The translations under genes and the position numbers were made by a program. The notes under the pieces are model-generated. The model did no database searches, was not told the DNA's origin, and saw only the letters and a list, made by a program, of their open reading frames with translations. A DNA stretch of 64,000 nt from Serinus canaria (lineage: Eukaryota > Chordata > Aves > Passeriformes > Fringillidae), in assembly GCF_022539315.1 (NCBI RefSeq), contig NC_066319.1, positions 24,576,093-24,640,092 of the forward strand. Reading direction: 5' to 3'. Below, in pieces: positions 36,801 through 49,553 of this stretch (within the stretch, counting starts at the first letter, position 1; each line of letters begins with the position of its first letter).

Positions 36801-39800
36801 AAGTTTTGGTGACTGGAGTAATGATCTTGTACTGCATGGGGGTGTTAGTTGGAAACATTTGTTCACTCGATCACAGACACATTTTAGCTTCACAAATCTC
36901 TGCATGGAAAGCAGCCTGTGTTTTTCCATTGTATTTCCAAAATTAATCTTTCACAACACAACACTAGTGATATTTTGACATAGTAATCAGTAGAATAAGG
37001 AGACTGCATGAACAGCACAGTTCCTGATTGCCAGGTTGTGGCATTTATGAATGTGTATGTAAAACATTAAACATTAAAGGCAATACTTACAGGAAAAAAA
37101 GAAACTTTCCTGAGCAGTCACTGATACTAAGCCAGAGAGAAAGTAGAAAGCCCTTGCTTCACTTTGGTACACAGCTGACTTAAGAATAAATAATAAACCA
37201 GAGTTAAATATATTGCTCTGTGTATAACCAGAGTTAAATATATTGCTCCCACAGTATTTCTTCATAAAAGTAATAGTTTTCATGTGACTTTTTAGAAGAC
37301 AGGTGTTGATCCAGTCTGACTTTTTCTCTGGTTAAGAAGCTAAGTAGGCTGGGAGGGTGAGATAGGGTATGAAATCCCTGTGGTTTTTACTCCTAGTGTC
37401 GATGCTCTTCTGGATTCCATATACAAGGAATCATCTTTAAAATCAGTCTTAGTTTTGTTGCTAAAAAGCCTTGTGACAGTAAAAATCATAGCATTCCCTG
37501 CATCAGGAAGTGATGTTTGAGCTAACCTTGCTATCATTTAAATCTCTGGAAGACACCCAGGAACTGTGCACTGCCAAGGGCAGGTGGAGCAAAGTAAGAA
37601 GTAACAAAGAGACAATTGTAATGGAAGTTGATGGATACAAGGAAGCTCAAAGAAGCAGGGCAACTAAATAGTCTTGTCACAATGCATGGAGGAGAGCAGG
37701 ATGACCTGCTGGGAATCTCTGTGATTGCAAGTAATTTACTGTGGCCCATGTATGTATTCGAAGAGATCCTGTTAACAGTCTCTGACCTGGCACAGCATTA
37801 TGTTATGTAGTTCCTTGTAGCAAATCTCTTATGCTGGCCTGAACACATCAGGAAGCAGGGAAATCTGTTGTGCTGAAGAAATACTAGCAAGGGCAATCCA
37901 CTGGCAATCTGTTCCTGTAAGGGCATGGCTGGGTTTCTCACTTGTGCCTGCTGGGATTTTGCAGTAGGGAAAAAGAATCCCCTTTGGGCATCTGCTCTGA
38001 TGACAGTAAACAGCTATAATTCTCTGGAAAACAGAACTGAACATAAACTGACTTTGAAGTGTAAAGGTCTATCTCTGTACACTTCAGCAAGTAAGAATAG
38101 CACATGGACAACCCCATCTTGGGTCATGTTGCTGGTCATACCAAATGCTTCTGGTCTGTCTCGGAAAAAAAAGGGACAAAAATGCAACTCCTTAAAACTG
38201 CAGTAATTCTCCAAAGGGCAAGATGTTCTGTTACTCAAAGCAGCAGCCATTCTCCTTTGCTTATCTAAACAGTCAGGAAAAGGACTCTGAATTGAGCTAC
38301 CTACTCCAGGGGACAGTCCTTTAAATGCCAGTGCAGGAATGGTTGGGAAGCAATATTGTCACTTCCACTCTTCTGAACAGCATTCACTCACTAGGACTAC
38401 TATGGTAGCACTTTGCAGACACACTTAGTTTTGCCTGACTGTGTCTGTTGATACCTTCTGCTCCCATGTGCACTGTATAATGTTTCAAAATTCGTTATCA
38501 AGAGGCCTAAGATACAGCTGAGAATTTCTTACTAGAATTTTAATAAGCTATAGAAAACAACTGGAAATTCACAACTAACTTTAAGAGATTAGTCCTTTTT
38601 ACTGAGCAAGCTATGTTTAGGAAAAAAAAACAGTTAACAGAACAGAAGCAGTAATGTACTCATTTTCAGAGGAGCCATGCATTTGCAGCAGAAGCCAGGA
38701 CCTTTTTCTCCATATGTGTTTTCTGCCTGTTCTTTGCATAAGGCATAAATTAAAACAGAAATGAACTATTCTTATCTCCCAACATGGCATGAGAATCTGG
38801 CACATTCCCACACAAATATCAAATACACAATCACACAGAAAGTCCCACAGAGAATTATTAAAATAATGATTATAATAATAAAAACAACAGCAACAACAAC
38901 AACAAGGGTAGACTTAGAAGCAGTTCCTGAAATCTGGGTCTTCAGCTGTGAAGGTGACATCATTCTGTAGCTCTCAGGCCCAGAAAATCAGCCTGAGCAG
39001 GGAAAAATTTCTCTGTACCATCATAGCAAGTAACACGAAACCCACCATTCATGACCTGTTCTAACATGTCCACTTCAGTGTTGATGGCAATTTGAAACTG
39101 CTGATGATCAGAGCAGAAGACTCTAAAAAATCATCAGCTCTTATTTCCTTGCATCTCAAAACTGTGCTTAACACTGCACTGGAGTGCAAATACAGAACAC
39201 AGGGCAGAAAGGGCCTGGCAGTTCATTTAGTCCATCCCCATCCAGGACATAAATAAGTGGTTTTACAGAATTTGTTAAACCCATCTGTGTCATCTGCTGA
39301 AGATGGAGATTCTCTGAGTCAAGAAAGATGTGTTCTCTTACTATGTCAGCCACTGCCCTAGAGAGAAAAGCAAAATCCTTAATCAAGCTATTTAAATGTG
39401 TTTAAGATCATGATGTACAATGAGGGGAAGCCTTTCATCTTTTACTGTACCGCACTCCAAAGGATTATCTCAAACACAGAAGAACACTATTGCTTCTGAA
39501 AGCACCCAGCATATAACTCTCATGCATCTAAGGACAGATGACTAGAAGCGATAGTACAGGGTTAAAATTTCAATATACCCAGGTAGTGCTGCAACTTGAA
39601 TGTCACTAACCCCGTGAAAAAATGCAACAGCTGAAGTAAAGACCTGTACTATTCAGGTGCTGTAGGCACTCCTGGAACTTTTCTACTGGGATAGCTCTCA
39701 GGCAGGAAGAATTTGGAAGGGACTGTTCCTGGTGCAAAGGGAAGCTCAGGCAAGGGAGACAGCTCTGGGGATTGGTGAAGATGGAGGCATAAGATCTGTA

Positions 39801-40505
39801 CATTTGAGCAAAGAGGTTTTTTCCCAGTTTTTCCTGTTGCCAGTAATGTGTCCAGATTCTGCAGTTACTGATACAGCATATTCCAAAATGTCTCATTCAA
39901 ACAGCAGGTAGAGCCTCACTGTTGCATGAAAAAGGAACAGGGATACACTGACCACTCTAACCCACCTAGCCTGGATACTGCTCACTGCAAAGCCACTCAT
40001 CATATGCAGTTCAGCAACAAGAATCATCCTGGGTTTATACATCTCTCTAGGTTGTGCTACTCATGCTGAGCAACATCTACACCCCCTCAGTGGGTGCAGC
40101 TCCAGGCAGTTCAAAGCCAGTTGGATTGCATCAGCACAAGCTTCCCTGCCTGCCGACACACTAGTCAGAGTGCTGCAAAGGGGGCATGGAGATACCTGCT
40201 GGAAGTTGAAGACAAGGAACTATTTCCAGTGAAGTGGAGCAAGCAAACCTCTGTGCCAGCACACAAGGCCTCTAGATCCATTCACCTGACATGCAAGTGG
40301 TTCATGTGCCGCAGCTACTCACCCGGCACTGGTACAGCTCCTGCAGCTGGGCGTTGATCCATTCCTCCAGGTCTAGCCAGCGCTGTAGGTCTTTGCGGTT
40401 GTACTTTATGGTCAGCTTGCCCAGTTTCCTGTGTGATGATTCCTCCCCAGGTTTCTCTGGCGTCTGGAAAGTCACTCGGGGCAGTGCACTGGAGTTGCTG
40501 GCCAT
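33835..40505 (-). CDS. PPP1R14D: PPP1R14D-like protein phosphatase 1 inhibitor
   Basis: Four - strand exons in order: 40505-40323, 36229-36134, 35947-35915 and 33903-33835. They give 126 residues (61+32+11+22) plus TGA, all in phase 0, with AG/GT borders. Exon 1 has the CPI-17 family inhibitory segment GKLTIKYNRKDLQRWLDLEE, whose Thr32 matches the phospho-threonine that switches these proteins into potent PP1 inhibitors. Exon 2 has EPQIDLEDLLEVPNEEQKIK, exon 3 EILHECSSPTE, and exon 4 DFITELLSRLRGLRR, the conserved helices of the family. The ATG at 40505-40503 is chosen for its strong context (A at -3, G at +4); the frame extends upstream but only to a GTG. Family membership is certain. The D paralog is assigned from its place between ZFYVE19 and SPINT1. 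In mammals it acts mainly in gut epithelium. It is read opposite to both neighbours. Confidence 0.93.
33904..36133. other. Introns 2 and 3 of the PPP1R14D-like gene (with exon 3 between)
   Basis: Intron 3 runs from 33904 to 35914 and intron 2 from 35948 to 36133. A 143-codon + strand frame at 35102-35533 lies in intron 3; it shows no family pattern and is probably chance. Confidence 0.6.
37199..37249. repeat. Two-copy direct repeat, 30-base period
   Basis: CCAGAGTTAAATATATTGCT occurs at 37199 and again at 37229, with TCTGTGTATAA between. It is a simple local tandem duplication inside an intron. Confidence 0.8.
38880..38905. repeat. AAC/CAA microsatellite
   Basis: A run of AAC units (CAGCAACAACAACAACAA) preceded by A/T-rich ATA units. 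This is an ordinary short tandem repeat in the PPP1R14D-like intron 1. Confidence 0.85.
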
Positions 40506-43500
40506 CCTCACTGCCTCCTCCTCTGACAGCAGGAGCTCACCTTCCTCTGGGCTCCCTCCCACCTTTTCTCTGTCTCCTTTAACTAAAGCTTCTCTGCAAC
40601 CAGTGCTTCCCTTCCCAGCACTGGCTAGTTACAGGCACCAAGGGTGGGAGGCATTGGTGATCCTAGGGAGAGAGTTAGGGGTGGCCACAGGGCTGGGGCA
40701 GCAGCCAGGCTCTGCAGGCTGAGTTACAGCTGCAGACTCTTGGGTTTCACCATCAGCTGTGCTGACAGGAGCAGGGAGGTAGGCAGAGTTGTTGTAATAA
40801 CATCTGTTGTTAAAAGAAGCCAAGTGAACCAGGGAACTGATGAACCATGTTTGTTAATATTTAACACAAGTGAGGTCCAAGAGGTGGGGAAGAAGGAGGT
40901 TTAAAATTACTGTTTTCCTACAGGCATAACTTACATGCATGTGCAATTCCAGAGGGCTGATCCATACATAATGTATTGAATCCTGCTGCAGTTCATACTC
41001 AGTAAACTGCCTGCAGCTACAGGGTTTAGCTCCCTTTGAGATGGTATGTTTGGGATTTTCCAGTAAAACACTGGACCCAGCACAGATAAGAAGTGGTCTA
41101 GAATCAAGCAGCTCATTCATTATTTTACAGCAGTAGGTCAGGAAATGACACTGCAACCCAAAGCTGGGCTCAGCAGTTCCATTTTTTGTTCTATGTTCTC
41201 TTAAGTTAACTCCAGCTCTCTCAGAAATTTCTGTAGAAATCCCGGTGACATGAATTTGAAATTATTTGAGCAAGGAAATTCTGGGATAAAATAACATATC
41301 TGCGCTCAAAAAAGTACAGTATTTGATGTGATGGCACTGTAGGGGATGACCTCACTAGGGATATAGCACCATCTCCTTCCCACAGAAGAGTATTCATGGT
41401 AAACAGGTTCACCTGCTGAGGCATCATAAATGGCTACCACTCTGTATATTGTAAATGCTTGGTTTACAATTCCTCCCCACCTGGTTGAAGGTCTGCAGCA
41501 TTATTGCCCTATGACATTTAGAAGAATACATGTGAGAAGTGCACACTGCTGTTCTGTTCAGAGGAACAGAAATCAGGCTGGCTGTGATTACAGGGTGCCA
41601 GAACACCTCTTTATCCAGCTGTTCCCAGAGCCCTCCAGCAGCCTGCCCAGGGAGCTGCCCCACCACATGGACAAACCAACTGAGACCCTCCGTCCTGAAG
41701 CAGATCAAGCACCTCCAGTGTCATGATTCATGTGGAAAAAAGCAAGTAAGCCTCTGCTGCCAGGAGCCAAGGGATTTCCAGTTTGGAGGCCAAGAACTAG
41801 ATAAGCCAAAGGAAAAGCAACCGACCCTTCTCCCGCTGCAAGGTGCTGCCAGGCAGCATGAGGCAGTCTGCAGAGGGGCTGGTCTCTCCAAAGCTTGCCC
41901 AGTACCCCTGGCACAGTTCTGTACCCAGAGGGATGATAGTACAACCAGCCAGCAAAATCTTGCACACAGGGTAGTAGAAAAAAGAGCAGGGCCATTACAA
42001 CCCTTTTCATCCTTTATGTGAGTGAAAAAATAAAAAATAATTTTGTTTTAATCCTTTTCAGATGGGAAATTCTGCAATTTGCTTTCACATGCATTAAGAA
42101 TAAAGTGTTAAAGTATGCTTGAAAGTGATATTATCTCCTCTGTTTCTCTGGCAGCCTAAATTTTCTATTCAGAAGACAACTGTTAGCTTTAATTTTAGCA
42201 GCTTTACCCATTTTTCCTCACTGCTTGGCTGTATCCCTGCTCTAATTCCACTCCTAAAACTTCCTTATTTAGATCAAAGTTACACAGAAAAATCTGTGTT
42301 GAGAGGCTTGTGAGTGCATACTTAGTGAGTGCAGATTCTTCAGAGACTCTTTAACTAGTGGAAACCTCATAAAACCCATTGAACAACTTATAATGCTTTT
42401 ACAACTATTGACTTTTCAAAGGTTAATATGGCCTAAAATGGGCGGATATTCACAAGGTAAGTCTGGACCAAAGGACACAGATGATAAATTTATTCAGGTG
42501 ATAAATTCCTGTTTCCAAATAGAAGTGCTCTATTTTGGTGTTCAAGGATTGACATATTTGAAGGGGGAAAAGAGGGGGGAAACTGCACTTCTTTGGTCCC
42601 AAGAATCTCCAGAGAGCCTGGCATTAAGAGCAGAGAAAGAGGACCAGACTTAAAGGAAAAGCTACTTGTTATCTCTGAGTCACTCAGATGTCTGCAGCAG
42701 CTGAAGGGCTGGCAGGGAAGCCCCTTTCTTCCATCCCTTGTGCTAACTCTGGTGCTCTTGAGCAGTTTAGTTAATCTCTACATGAAGGGTAGGGTTCCAT
42801 ATTCTGTCAGTATGGTTGAATTTATGAAGCAGAGGATCCAGAAGTCACAGGAGAGCTTTGAAAATGAGGGAAAAGGGAACATAACCTGCTCTAGTGGCTC
42901 TTCAAATAGCTTGAACTTCTGTTAAGTTGTAACCTCATTAGAGCTGAGATGCCACATCTGAAAAGGTTCACAGGCCTGTTCTCTGAGTAACAGACTCACC
43001 CCATGGCCTGTACTCCATCAGCAAAGTCACAAAGAAGGGGCACAAGCCCTCCTGCTGGTCCGTCAGTGCCACCCTACAGCTGAACAAGACATTTGGGGAT
43101 GATGTCAGAGGCCCTCTCAGGAAAGCTGCAAGCCAAAATGAGCCAGATTACAGGATGTTCATCATACTGCTTTGGCTTATTTCAGCTGAGTCATGAATTT
43201 GTTGTAATAAGAAGGTGGCAATATAGAAACAAATGTTCACTGATAAAGTAGGCTTCCTCCAGTAATAAAATGTTTTAATCTATGATTAAAGCAAAAAGAA
43301 GCAAAAGCAGTGCAAGATCAGTGGGTGGGGCAGAAGTTCCTGCAGGAACAGGACTGGGTGCCTCTTTCAAGGTAGGGGATATTGTCCCCTTGAATGAGGC
43401 AGCAAATCCCATGGGTGCACCAGCCACCTGCTAGTGCTGGTAAATGCCAGCTGCCACCAAAACAAACACAGCTCCGAGACTTCCATCACAGTGCCACACC

Positions 43501-46500
43501 CCATCCTGTCCTTTGCTTGCATCACAGCAGATTCACATGGCCAAAGGGACAAAAAGACATTCACCATTTTGTTTGGAGAGAATCTCAGAGATCTCAGGCA
43601 TGGCTAGGAGATGGAATCTTATTTTCAGCCTAGTTATCTCTCCCTATAGCCTCAGACATACAACCTGGACAAAATTTCTGGAGTGAACACACATACTTGG
43701 GCAACTAAGGCATTTAATCAGACAATCTGTTTGTTCACAAGACCTGTGCACACATAAGCTCCAATGGACCTCCTGCTGCAGCTGCTTGTGATCGTCTTCT
43801 CTGCAAATCTGCATATCATTTATGTTGGTGAACAAAGGGAGTTTAAACATGGCCAACATATTTGAACTGTTAGACTGAAAGAAACACTATGCCTCAGTTT
43901 CTGTGTGTGTGACCTGGGGTTGCTGATCCTCCAGGCCTACCCTAAAAGTGAGGTGCCTCTGAAAGGAGGGGAGGATTCAGTACTGTCGAGTTGGACTTTT
44001 AAGGCTGTCTGTGGTGCCAGAGAGGGCCACCAAACCAAGCTGAGCATAGGCATCACAGTACCAAACAGCTGTGATATTGATCCAGGCAGCAGAGCATCCA
44101 AGGGCATGAGTCAGATCCAGTTACACTCCTCTGTTCTTGAAGCTAGTAATCTCCATCCCACACCTGTGACCTAAGCTGGTGCTTCTCTTTCTTCCTGAGC
44201 TGATGACTCTGGTGTGTGCTTAATAATTCAGCAGGGCCCCAGCTCATCTTTCCACAGAACCAGGTTGGCCCTTTCCTTTGAGTACCAACCTAGTGAGGAA
44301 CGTTTCCCTTCAAGACAGCAGAAGCCACTCTCCACCTGCTTTAGAAAATAATCACTTTCCCTGTGGTTGCAAGTGTGATAGTTAACACAAATTAAACCAG
44401 AGAAGCCAGCAGAGGTGACTGTATCAATACTACAGTGACACCACAAGGTAAAGAGGTTTTGTTCCTTCCTGGGAACAGGAATTGGCACAGAAATAAAGTT
44501 GTGCAAGAAGACAGAGTAACCAGGACTGGAGATTTAAAAAATCCAGAGCCCTAGGTGAGCAACCCCAGTACACCCAGCACCTTGATGTCCATCATCCACT
44601 TTATTTTTCAGTGTCTCCATGGGAGCATGGAAGCCAAAAAGCCTGCATCATTGCCCCAGAGCTCTAGTGAGTAGGGGAGAATGCATCATGTCTCACCCTC
44701 AACTTCTGGAGATGCAGGGAAGCAGAAAGGAATATCCAGCTCATATAGTCCTCAGCTTCACCTGAGAAGTACTACCACCTTCCCATCAGCACAGGCTGAG
44801 AAGCCTCTACACTCTTCAGCCAAGTGTCAGTAACCAGCCTTATTCCTTTCTCCTGACAGGCCCACCTTTCATAAGGCACTGAAAGGGCACTGGGAAGGAA
44901 TAATGACAAGTGCCAGAGGAAAACATTTCCCAATTTGACTGATTGATCCAAATTGCACATTTGACACTGTCTCAGAGAACAGAGAGGTCTCAGCAATAAA
45001 GAGGTCAGGTGAGCCGGCCTGCCCACCTGCCCTTCCTCTGGCCTCAGTTACTGGCAGTCAAGTGAAGCATAAAGGCTGATGTCTCATCAGCAGTTCAGAA
45101 GGGTAAATGAGAAATAGCTGTACCTACTCCTTTGACACACCAGTTTTCCTTGTCTGTGTCCATCAACAGACTGGCTGGAGGCAGCAGGTTGAGTAAGCAT
45201 CTCCACTGAGGAAGAAGACCCCCTTCCCCTTGAATACTTAGGTGAAACATGAATTAGATGCCAAAATAATTGTTTGGAGATCTTTGAAAACCTGCCCATG
45301 TTGTTTTTTTCTTCTTTCCCTCTTGGTTGTTCCTCTCCCTCATTACACTGCTGTTTCCCTAGAGGAAGAGGTCTGAGACACTCATAGCATGATCAATGTT
45401 TTCATGTAACACAGAAGTTTCAGCAAGTCTTTGAATGGTGGAGTTGGAGACAATAAAAGCACTATTCAAACTGAATAGTTGAAGGGGATCTTCCTTTTTT
45501 TCCAGCCTGCTTTCAACATTTTAGGCTTGCAGAGGTTGTACAGCTCTTGCACCAATCAGTTTATTATGACCCAGTCCCCTTGAAAGGGTACCATTCCATT
45601 TACAGGGGCTGTACTGTTCACACCTGCAGGGAAATTGCCATCTACAAGCAGAGGGGAGAGCAGACTTTCTCAGGAGGCACTGGCAGCTGGCCTGAAGGTG
45701 TTGAAAGATTTCTGGGGATGCAGTTGCTGTAGGAAGTAGTGGAGGAGAGCCTATAGGGAACCCTATGGCCAATCCTGTTCCACCCACAGGTGCAATGAAA
45801 AACAGGTCAAGTTGTTGCAAGAACTTGTGGGAAATGCAAGTTTCTTCTAGTTCCTGCAAATTGAAGGTTCTTTGCTTCACATTTCCATACCTATCTCCCT
45901 GTAAAAGCCTAGCATAGACGGGGAAAAAATGCAAATACTTACTTGGTGTAACCAGTCTAGACACTGTTTCCATTTCTTCCTTTCCCATTGCTCCTGCCTT
46001 TAAGGGTTTACCTTGACCAGCAACATTAAAATAGAAACCTATGCCATGAAACCGTAGACAAGAACATCCCCAAAGAAACAAAATACCCTCATTGTAACTC
46101 CCTTCCCCAAAGCTACCCCGATGCAATGGGAATGGCTCTCAGGAGGACTCAGCAGGCTGTCATCCTTTCTCCTGCTTTGTTCCACAGGACCAGTGGTTAG
46201 TCATAGCCTGATGAGATCCCTTCCTGTCTCCTTCCTTTACCACATCTTTGTGCCATCCCTTGCATCCGGGTCTCACCCCTAAACCACACCAGGAGGTTTA
46301 ACCTGAGGCAAATACAACAAAACAAGCAAGCAAACCTGTCTCCCAAGTGTTAATTACACATGGAGCGGTTCCCAGGTAAAACACAGCAGAATGGATTCAT
46401 CTGCAGCAGCCGGTGGGAGGAAGTCATTGCAGATGATGATGCCGTGGAGCTGGGCTGCACAGCGGGGCAAAGGGAAACCTGAATCAAGGCTTCCTTATTT

Positions 46501-48990
46501 TTCTGCCTGTTGGAGTCACTTCCTCCAGGAAGGTGAACATCCAGCTACCAAATGTGCTGTGGTCTCAAGAACAATCACACAGAAAGAAGTCAGGGGATAG
46601 AGGCTCTTGCACTGCATTTTTTACAAGGCATGCATGTCTAAGACCTCTTTTAATCTTAGTCAAATATTAAACTATATGTGATTTACCCCCGAGTCATTGT
46701 CGGAAGAGTTCTTTCCAGACTGAGAGCAGACATTTCAAAGACAGACAAAAGTTAACAATGACTCACTGTATCAGGACCCCTTAAAAACACTCCCAAGTTA
46801 TAAAATCACACACCCTACTTTCCTTTCACACTAACATGAATAATACATGTCTCAGCTGAAGCTGTGGGAATTTATTAATTTTGCAGGAGATGAGGTCTGT
46901 AATGGGATTTTGAGGTTAGGAGAGCAAAAATTGAGTTACTGAGTTGGAAGAAGAGCTGCTGCCGCAGAGAGGGGGTCCTAGTAGAAGTCCTTGATCTTGC
47001 GCCCAGTCTCAACTAAAATTTTAATTACTGAATTCCTCCAGAATAAACTGGGCATATTTAGAAACTGTGCTACTGTTACTTAATATACTGAATAAAACTA
47101 AGTATGAAGTGACTATAAAGACAGTTGGGGTGAACAGCAGAAAACCTTGCAGCAGAACTTAGCACAGCCTTCTGCTACGAGTAAAAGCCAATAAAAACAC
47201 CAATTCTAAAGGCTAGGCTTCACCCTCCTATGAAGGGGCTCATCCTTTCATAAATATTTTTTTTAAAGTGGGGGGAGACACTAAAGATGCTAATCAATTA
47301 ATCCTCACAGTTCTGTGTTTGTAGGAATTACATTAGTCCTATATTGTTTGGCACAAGCAGAAGAGACATCATGCCCTTCTGACATGTAACACAACACTAC
47401 TGCTGAGGCAGATTAAATTTTTACCAGTGAGACAAAAATACCAAACTGCAGCATTTAGGCACAATTCTGCCAGTGGGGATATCCAAACACAGTCACTGGT
47501 TTGCCATGGGACCATCTGCTCCCTGCTCCTGTGCCAGAGAACTGAACTGAACCTTCCCTGGTTCCACTCTGAAGGCTCTGAATATTTATCCAGGAAAAAT
47601 CTATTCCAGGTTAAACACAAGAGAGAGTTCCCAGCAGAGCATCTCAGGCACTGCAGAACAGAAGGGGACAACCTTGTTGCCATTTTTATTTTTCCTGCAT
47701 ATATTTAGATGTCCAAATAGAACAAAACAAGCAAGGTCAGCTCCCCCTTTATGCTTGCATGGTCTGCAGGCAAGTCCAAAAGAACTGGTTTGTAAATGGG
47801 GTGGGATGCTTCTTCTGACAAAGACTCACAAAGCCAATGAGGAAAGCAAACATCTCTTTGCTCTGCAGATATTCATATTTTCTCTATCAATTTTCAAGGT
47901 TTATTTTATACTTTACCACTGCCAGATTGAAGCAATTCCTTTTTCCTAACAGATGTCAGTATTATACAAATGTCAACATCAGGCCATAGAAAGTCATTAG
48001 AGGTAAGGAAAAATTATATTCCCACAATACTATCCTCCTGTCATGGTTGTTACAGCCAGGAGGCAGGAAACATGTCTCTAAGAACTCTCAAGAAATCCTT
48101 TGAGGATTCCTGAAATCCTGGATCAGAGTTGCAGAAAGAAACAGCAATAATTGAAATCCTGGACACCAGAGTGGTCTCCCAAACCACAAAGCCCACTGCT
48201 GTTTGATGCACAGCTGCTGCTCACCATCTCTTTCCAAAAACATACCATGGAATGCCATCTCATATTTGCTGTTGTTATTTTAAGTGATGAAATATTTCAT
48301 TATAAATAATGTCCAAGCAAATTACCAACCCTCCCAGCCTTGCTAAGGACAATGACAGAGGGATAAGAGCAGTTTGCCCAGGGGTTTTAGGACTGTTTAC
48401 AGACAGACAGGGTGGATGACACAGGTGTATGTGCTGAACAGAGGAATTTAAACATGGAGCTGCAAATAAAAGCACGAAGGGGGAAAACATATGGACAGGC
48501 AACCTTTGCATTCCCGTGGCCCCAAACAACACTGTCCTGCAAGGCAAGGGCATTACAGATGGACCACAGCTAACCTATAAGAGATTGGGGAGAACAGTGA
48601 AGAACTGTTGAGAGTGGGGGGTGATTACTTTAAATTTTCACTGCTGGGGTAGCAGGGGTCCGGGCACTCAGGCACACTCCAGGTATGATCCCAAGGGCTT
48701 TAGCTGTAAAAAAATAATTATAAATAATAAAAATAAAAAATACTGTGTCCCAAGAGCAGTGAATTCATGATTTGGGGATGCCTGCACTGAGCACAAAACC
48801 TCTTGCAGCAGCAACAGCGATGAGCGCTGCAGACGGGGCTGCAAGGCTGACTCATTTGGGTTAGCGAGACACAGGCTAATGGTGCCAGTGACCACACCGG
48901 AGCACAAGGGCGACTGCCACAGGACACAGATCGCCTCCTTCTCGGCTTTCAGTTCCTCTGGAGCATCCTCAGCACTGGGATGCAGCTAGC
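40506..48990. other. Intergenic region between PPP1R14D and SPINT1
   Basis: About 8.5 kb between two genes that start at its two ends and read away from each other, so it should hold both promoters. The PPP1R14D transcription start must lie near its left end. I see no exon, RNA gene or well-defined transposon. The longest open frame, 45521-46126 on the - strand (201 codons), starts with TTG and shows no family pattern. Confidence 0.5.
48715..48741. repeat. A/T-rich AAT/AAAT simple repeat
   Basis: A short run of AATA and AAAATA units. No function is suggested. Confidence 0.7.
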
Positions 48991-49553
48991 ACCCGGCAGG
49001 TGGGATGCTCCTCTAGAGTGGCTGCCCTCGCACCTGCGGGAGCGAGAGAATCCATCTCGGCTCGGCTCCAAGGGGAGTAGAAGATCGTATCAGCTTGCCT
49101 CTCCTCCCCTTCCTCTTACGCAATTCAACACGCAAGGGAGTGACTTGATTTTTTTTTTCCCCACTCTCCCAGGGAGTTGGTTTTCACTTCCTGTGCTCGC
49201 CGAGCCTTTGTCTCCGCTGGACGCCGCTGAAGGCGCACCTGAGGGTGAAGGCACAGCGGGGCGGCGGGGACACCCCGCTCCCACAGCAGCTTCAGCCGAG
49301 AGCGCCCAGGTGGGGGCTGAGAGCGCCCAGGTGGGGGCTGAGAGCACATGCCTGGGGCTGAGGTGCAGGGTCAGGGGACGCGCCGGCTTCCTCGGGTCGA
49401 GCCGGAATCCAGAGCGCAGCCTCGGCCATGCTCCGGCTCACTCTCGCCCCGGGTTGTCTTGCACCTGAACACTGTCCCTCTTAGCTTCATATGTCTTCTC
49501 CCTTCCTTTAGGAAAGGATTGAAGCCTTAAGACAGTGAGAACGGGGCGCCAAA
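48990..49553 (+). promoter_or_regulatory. SPINT1: SPINT1 CpG-rich promoter and 5' leader
   Basis: GC-rich, CpG-containing sequence precedes the SPINT1 start codon. A pyrimidine-rich tract ending CTTCCTTTAG at 49511 looks like a splice acceptor, so 49512-49553 is probably leader in the same exon as the ATG, with a noncoding first exon somewhere in 49000-49440. The first exon's donor cannot be fixed by eye. Confidence 0.6.
49299..49342. repeat. 21-base tandem repeat in the SPINT1 upstream region
   Basis: The unit AGCGCCCAGGTGGGGGCTG plus AG occurs at 49301 and again at 49322, with a degenerate third copy ending TGCCTGGGGCTGAG. The G-rich units resemble Sp/KLF-type sites, which is inference only. 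Confidence 0.75.

Larger units (their letters stand above)
36230..40322. other. Intron 1 of the PPP1R14D-like gene
   Basis: A 4.1 kb intron between the inhibitory-segment exon and exon 2. It contains a 30-base direct duplication near 37199-37249 and an AAC-type microsatellite at 38882-38905. I see no exon of another gene. Confidence 0.6.

Noticed and set aside
39180..39365. A further old CR1-like fragment (GTTCATTTAGTCCATCCCCA).
   Set aside because: The resemblance is too weak to support by eye, and no CR1 3' end is present.
40302..40562. PPP1R14D start at 40562 giving a 19-residue longer N-terminus and a total of 145 residues, equal to the human length.
   Set aside because: The codon at 40562-40560 is GTG, not ATG. 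The first in-frame ATG, at 40505-40503, has a strong context. An upstream coding exon is not excluded.
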